Positions 59,466-64,000 of a DNA stretch of 64,000 nt are shown here, piece by piece. How positions within the stretch are numbered: the stretch's first letter is position 1; the number at the start of each line of letters is the position of its first letter. Position numbers and translations under genes: made by a program. The DNA is from Adenanthera pavonina (taxonomy: Eukaryota > Streptophyta > Magnoliopsida > Fabales > Fabaceae). The notes under the pieces are model-generated. The model searched no databases. It worked only from the letters and a program-made list of their open reading frames with translations, and had not been told where the DNA came from. The stretch lies in assembly GCA_026686845.1 (NCBI GenBank), contig JAIVEN010000007.1:39305001-39369000 (forward strand), in the 5' to 3' direction.

Positions 59466-60784
59466 TCAATGAACAAAATCAACATGAATAACACTATTAT
59501 CACTATCAGGCACAACAACATCATTACTCACAGATATGCTAGCAATATCAACTAAATGATTAGAATTAGGAGAACCACAAACTCTATCAGAGCTAGCAGA
59601 ACCAACGGTACAATCAGTAGTCACAGAAACATCATGCTCAACACATGCTAAAGACTCCATAGACTCATGCATATCATCACTCAAGAAAGCATTAATTGCC
59701 TTACAACCAGCACAAGTAAAAGAACTACCACAAGAACAACTAAGGCAATCATCTAGCTCAACAACATCACAAGAATCATGAATCATGCTATCTCCAAACT
59801 CAATAGATGCATCATCAATAAGTATATCAATCAAATTAAGACCTAAAGTGGAATGATCATCATGTGGGTACTTCATGGCATCAAACAAGTCAAAACGAAT
59901 CACATTGCCAGCAAATTCCATTGATAAAGTACCAGAGTGAACATCAATGATAGTTTTAGTAGTTTTTAGTAATAGCCTACCTAAGATCAATGGAGCATGA
60001 CCCTTTGACTTAAATCTATCATCTACCATGTTTAAGAGATAAAAATTAGTACAAAATATTAAGTCTTTTACCTTTACTAGCACACCTTCTAACACTCTAT
60101 CTGGATATGCTTCCCTTCTGTCTGCTAGTTGTGCCACCAATTGTGTAGGCTTGAGTTCAGTTCCTTGCAAAGAAGAGTATACAGACTTGGGCATAACATT
60201 GATTGTAGCTCCAATATTGATCAAGGCATCGATGAATTCCAAGTTGCCAATAGTGCATGGTATGGTGAAACCACCCGGATCGTTGCACTTCTCTGGTAGA
60301 GGTTGCTGAAATAATGCTGACACACTTTTTCCAAGATCCACTCTTTCCTTCCCTTTATGCCACCTCTTATTAGTACACAACTTTTTAAGAAACTTGGCAT
60401 ACTTAGGAAATTGTTTGAAAAGTCAATCAGGGGAACGTTGATCTCCACTTTTCTCAAGATGTTCAAGATTTCTTTCTCTACTTCTTGCTCCTTCAGCTTC
60501 TTACTTTGAGTCACCCTATTAGGAAATGGTAGAATCTTCTTCTTTTCCTCCTCTTCATTTTCCTTGAACTCACTAGGTGGAGCTTGTGTCCTTTCTACAA
60601 CTGTCTTACCCTTATCAATTGTAGAAGAATGTAGATTCTCAATAGGCACTTCCTTGAAAACTGTAGAAGATGTTAAAGTTTTTGGAGTAGATTTATCCTC
60701 AAAATGAACTTGCTTCTCACTTCTCAATAATATAGCATTGATGTTACTTGGCAAAATCTTCACAGCACTGAGCAAAAGTTTCAA
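59466..60784 (-). pseudogene. Gag C-terminus and aspartic protease (element B)
   Basis: 60784-60221 encodes the acidic/basic gag end (KEVPIENLHSS, ILPFPNRVTQSKKLKEQE, ILRKVEINVPLIDF). A frameshift at about 60380-60221 leads into the protease with PGGFTIPCTIGNLEF. There the active-site DxGA reads NIGATINVMP, so the catalytic Asp is replaced by Asn. LILGRLLLKTTKTIIDVHSG follows. The protease would have matured the polyprotein; it is dead here. Confidence 0.85.
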
Positions 60785-60959
60785 CGATACTATTTAAGGA
60801 CTTGGCGAACATTTCCATTCCCAAATCTTCATTTGTTACTTTATTTTTTTTTCTTTTTGTTTGATGTAGTTGCATCTTGAGATCTTGCTTCCTGAGAAAT
60901 TTCTACTAATCATTGTTATTTTCATCAAAGTAATGTAATGATGCTTCATTATTAGATAT

Positions 60960-61588
60960 TAAAATGTCAATATATTCTATTGAATCAAAATCAGCCACAT
61001 TGGATGCAGTTCTCCGTTGTCTTATCTCTGATGTAGTTTCTGCAAACTCCAACTTGCCCTATCTTATCCATAAAATGTCTACATCTTCTCATAATTCGGT
61101 ATGGGCTTATTCCTCCATACAACAGCTTGAGGTTTTGCCTGAGGGAAAAATGTAAAATTCATATTAATTCAAGTATAGAGATAAATGTTTGTGTCATTGG
61201 TAGTACCTATAAAAAGTGACTAACATGTTACCCCAATCAGTTTCTCTCATACTTCTGGCTCAACAGTCCATAAATTTGTGTTTGGATCCCAGCCAAACCC
61301 ACTAAGGCCATTCTTAAACAAATCATAGCTAGGAGTAAATTTGTTCTTCAACCTCTTCATGTGATCTTTAATCTTTGTTTTGTCAAATTGTTTATCTGGA
61401 AATTTCTCTCTCATCTCCAACAAAATTTCATCCAATGCTTTTGATGTGAAAGTTACACCTTGCCTATTTCCAATATTGTGTTGATGTACATATGCATTAA
61501 CAAGAGCATCTTCCATAACATTGGTCTAAACACATTTTCCATCACTAGATGCATTTGGCACATCATCTTGGCTCTTACACTTTGGCAT
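60960..61588 (-). pseudogene. PIF/Harbinger Myb/SANT-like ORF
   Basis: Starts MPKCKSQDDVPN at 61588. A TGG-to-TAG change in the conserved WT position gives an early stop. Beyond it are ALVNAYVHQHNIGNRQGVTF, KIKDHMKRLKNKF and LSGFGWDPNTNLWTVEPEV, the Myb/SANT-like DNA-binding partner of Harbinger transposase. A second exon (about 61140-60960) begins AKPQAVVWRNKPIPNYEKM and then decays. This protein recruits the transposase to the element ends. Confidence 0.8.
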
Positions 61589-61767
61589 CTCTAGTTCAAC
61601 AAATAATGCATATATTTAAAACTATATGTGAAATGAAGAATTTACAAAAATAATGCAATGAGAATTGACAAATTTAACCAAACTCTTTGTAATAAGCAGA
61701 ATATATTGAGATCATAATGACATTACTTGAAGAAAATGCATTGAGTTTATAATGATAATAGATATAT

Positions 61768-62965
61768 TTATGAAGACATGTAATTATGCCACATAGCAGT
61801 TGCAATTAAGTCGCTAACTAAACTTCCTCTTATTGCCTCTTCATTATCTTCCCTTTTAGCACTATGCTCCCTATGCCCATCAATTTGGTCAGAAAGCTCA
61901 CGGTTCACCTCAGCTATAAGTTCTTCATCTGGATCAACACCCATTAAATAATTATGCAATAAACAAGCAGCCAACACAATTTTCTTTTGGGTATTAGTAC
62001 CGAAAGTTGGTGCACTTGTGAAAATGGTAAACCACTTTTTCAAAACACCAAATGCTCTTTCAATTGTATTTCATAGAGAAGAATTATGATGGTTGAATAA
62101 CTCATGAGGATTTTATGGTGGATTTCTTGAATACTTTTTCAAGTGATATCATTCTCCCCTATAAGGTGTAAAAAGTCCACCTTTTAGCATAAAGCCAGAA
62201 TCAACAAGGTAGGATTTACCTATAAAAAATGTAATATCCTTTAATAACCCTTGTTATGATTAACTTTGAAGTTTAAGTATACAAATCTTTATTAAATGAT
62301 ACCTTATGGAATTTTCAAAGGATATTGACGGGTCAATGCATCTTTTAAAATTCCTGAGTCATATGTTGTTCCTTCCCACCTAGCCAAAATATATGTGAAT
62401 CTTATATCAAAGGTACAAGTTGCCAAAATGTTTTGTGTGGGATAATCTTTCATATCACCAAATCTAGGGGCATCTTGTAGAGGGACTTTTACACTTATAT
62501 GGGTTCCATCAATTGCTCCAATATAATCCTATGATAAAATAATTCTCTTACCCTTGCAATTAATTTATTAATTTTATGTCAAATAAAAATAAAATTTACC
62601 TTAAAATATGGGAAGAACCTATTGCTATTGAGTATTTCTGGAGCAACTTCTTCACGAGTAGGTTGTCTCAAATATTCACCTTCTAGCTCAATTAAAGCTC
62701 TTAAAACACTATGAAAATGACGACTTATGATTTCACCAAACCTTCAAAAAAAGAAATTAATTGCATGATTTCTCACACTATGTCCAATCATATATAAAAA
62801 CTTAGCAACTCATTCTTCAATTGTTGCACGTTGTGTTAGCCTTAAGCCACATTTCCTTTGTAATATAGCACATAGGTTTAAAAATGCTTCAGGACCGATC
62901 CGTATTATATCACGACATCCTGAAGTACTACCCACAAGATACTTCATTAACTCATCTCGTATCAT
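61768..62965 (-). pseudogene. PIF/Harbinger transposase (DDE nuclease, HARBI1-like)
   Basis: Exons in coding order are 62965-62600, 62528-62303 and 62219-61768. The start is MIRDELMKYLVGSTSGC, and the helix-turn-helix region has LQRKCGLRLTQRATIEE. The DDE triad is visible: D in GAIDGTHISVKV, D in ARWEGTTYDSGIL, and E in NTIERAFGVLKKW. The end is LAACLLHNYLMG and MWHNYMSS. At least four in-frame stops are present: one in exon 1 after TIEE, and three in exon 3 (after PYRGE, before NPHELF and before NTIER). The element moved by cut-and-paste with a TWA target. Its termini were not found. Confidence 0.85.
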
Positions 62966-63099
62966 TCTAACAATACAGAACAAGAGAATGTACCAAAGCT
63001 ATACAAAAAATAGAAATCGAACCGTACATAGCAAAAAAGGAGCATAATAAAAGATAATTGCTCAGACTCATGGCTTTGCGAGTTCCATCACGGAATAAA

Positions 63100-64000
63100 T
63101 TTGTACTAGAATTCCTTCGGGAGTATATCTATCATTAGTAAACAATCTTTTGTTTCTAACTTGCTTGTTTATTAGTCCCCTATGATATGATTCCCCCTTC
63201 AAATCATGGAAGTGGCTTGCACTGGACTTCGCCTAGCCTAATAAGGGTCCAATTAATTATTATTCAAATGATATGGATTAATGAAATAATGGGTAGATTG
63301 GGTCCACAATCGCGGTGGTGTTTGAAACTCAAAAGCCTAGCCATTATTCTCCTTTTAGGCACCTATAGGTTCAGATTATATCAACATTAGAAAACGAAAT
63401 GAAAAATGCTAATGAAAAGAATCCTTATCCAATGTAGTCGGTGGAAAACGTTGAAGGATCCTCCATCTAGCAAAGAGGCCCGATGAATTATGTTAATCTC
63501 ATGTTTTCCTCGCATCTCTCACCCCCAAATCCCATCTACAGATATCGAAAATTGCTCTACTCTCTTTTAATCTCACAAAGAGGAAAGAAAATTGACAAGG
63601 AGAGTCCCAAAATTCAATCTTTTTGGTATAATGAAAAAAAGAGAGAGACAAGACAAGAAGCAATAAATCAACACAAAAAGCAAAGTCACGAAGAGTATAC
63701 CATACCTTAAGCAGTGAGAGAATGGATGGAGAACTAGGCACTATACCAAGTTCAAAGTAATGAAGAGAGGAGCTTGGCCCAATACCGTGAGAATCAAATA
63801 TATAATAAATATTGAAGAAAGTGTTTTAAAGGGTTGGGGTAATTTTGTAATTATAATATTAATGATTAGTTATTCCATCCTTGATTCCCTAATTTAGAGG
63901 GTCAGAAAAACTAAATTTTAGATGACTAAGAATAGCTTAACTTGAGAAATCATCCTTAGCCATTACATTCTCTCTTTAAAAAAATTTGCAAACGATGATC
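63100..64000. other. Right edge, no gene recognised
   Basis: Probably the outer part of the PIF/Harbinger element or the interrupted gypsy/MuDR sequence. The frames here show no known domain, and no clear TIR or TSD is seen before the window ends. Confidence 0.4.

Larger units (their letters stand above)
51351..60840 (-). mobile_element. Athila/Tat-clade gypsy element (element B), right end outside or lost
   Basis: On the minus strand: partial gag and protease (60784-59466), RT (59420-58221), RNase H (about 58210-57760), integrase (57748-56603), a non-coding Lys-codon/A-rich 3' region, PPT (53970-53961) and 3' LTR (53960-51351). It interrupts the MuDR gene. It holds a Tourist-like MITE, a hAT-type MITE and a solo LTR. 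At about 60840 it gives way to a PIF/Harbinger element. Its gag N-terminus and 5' LTR are not in the window, so they are either deleted or lie past 64000. Confidence 0.75.

Overview
The window is nuclear DNA of a eudicot plant. It has AT-rich intergenic sequence, GT-AG introns, plant-specific gene families (GH3, FBD-type F-box, fasciclin-like, DREB2, XTH, terpene synthase) and dense nested plant transposons. No prokaryotic, organellar or CRISPR-like system was seen. The species cannot be fixed from the sequence. The terpene synthase is of the angiosperm TPS-b type, which does not decide the order.

Left 22 kb (gene-rich). In order: a complete GH3 auxin-amido synthetase (+, three exons, 610 aa); an F-box/LRR/FBD gene (-, three exons, 534 aa); a two-domain fasciclin-like protein (-, 350 aa); a small signal-peptide/single-span membrane protein (-, 115 aa); a DREB2-type AP2/ERF factor (-, 184 aa, with a 5'UTR intron); and an XTH1/2-like xyloglucan endotransglucosylase/hydrolase (-, four exons, 296 aa). 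Gaps hold Stowaway- and Tourist-like MITEs, one foldback MULE derivative and short tandem duplications. Auxin conjugation (GH3), wall remodelling (XTH) and wall/surface proteins (fasciclin-like) are neighbours here, but nothing in the sequence shows co-regulation.

Middle (23.46-35.37 kb). One old Ty1/copia element lies on the minus strand, bounded by perfect 5-bp target-site duplications (TAATG). Three later insertions sit inside it: a Stowaway MITE in its left LTR, a 2.1-kb solo-LTR-like block in its reverse transcriptase, and a 3.9-kb CACTA element (TSD ATA) in its right LTR. With insertions removed the two LTRs are about 659 and 657 bp.

35.4-46.9 kb. A terpene synthase (TPS-b type) on the plus strand has its last five exons intact, but its first two exons are not recognisable upstream. 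The rest is AT-rich sequence with several MITEs, including two related copies in inverted orientation.

Right 17 kb (46.9-64 kb). This is a transposon nest. A Mutator-like (MuDR) transposase gene (+) is interrupted by an internally deleted Athila-type gypsy element (TSD TTTAC), and removing that element rejoins the MuDR reading frame. A little further on it is interrupted by a second, larger Athila/Tat-clade gypsy element. That second element carries a Tourist-like MITE, a 569-bp hAT-type MITE with a perfect 8-bp TSD, a solo LTR of the first gypsy family, and a decayed PIF/Harbinger element (transposase plus Myb/SANT-like ORF) at its right side. All transposon genes seen are broken by stops, frameshifts or loss of catalytic residues.

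I found no convincing undescribed biochemical system. The most informative content is the stratigraphy of nested insertions, an unexplained 123-bp duplication flanking the solo-LTR-like block, the non-coding payload of the CACTA element, the truncated terpene synthase and the altered DREB2 factor.
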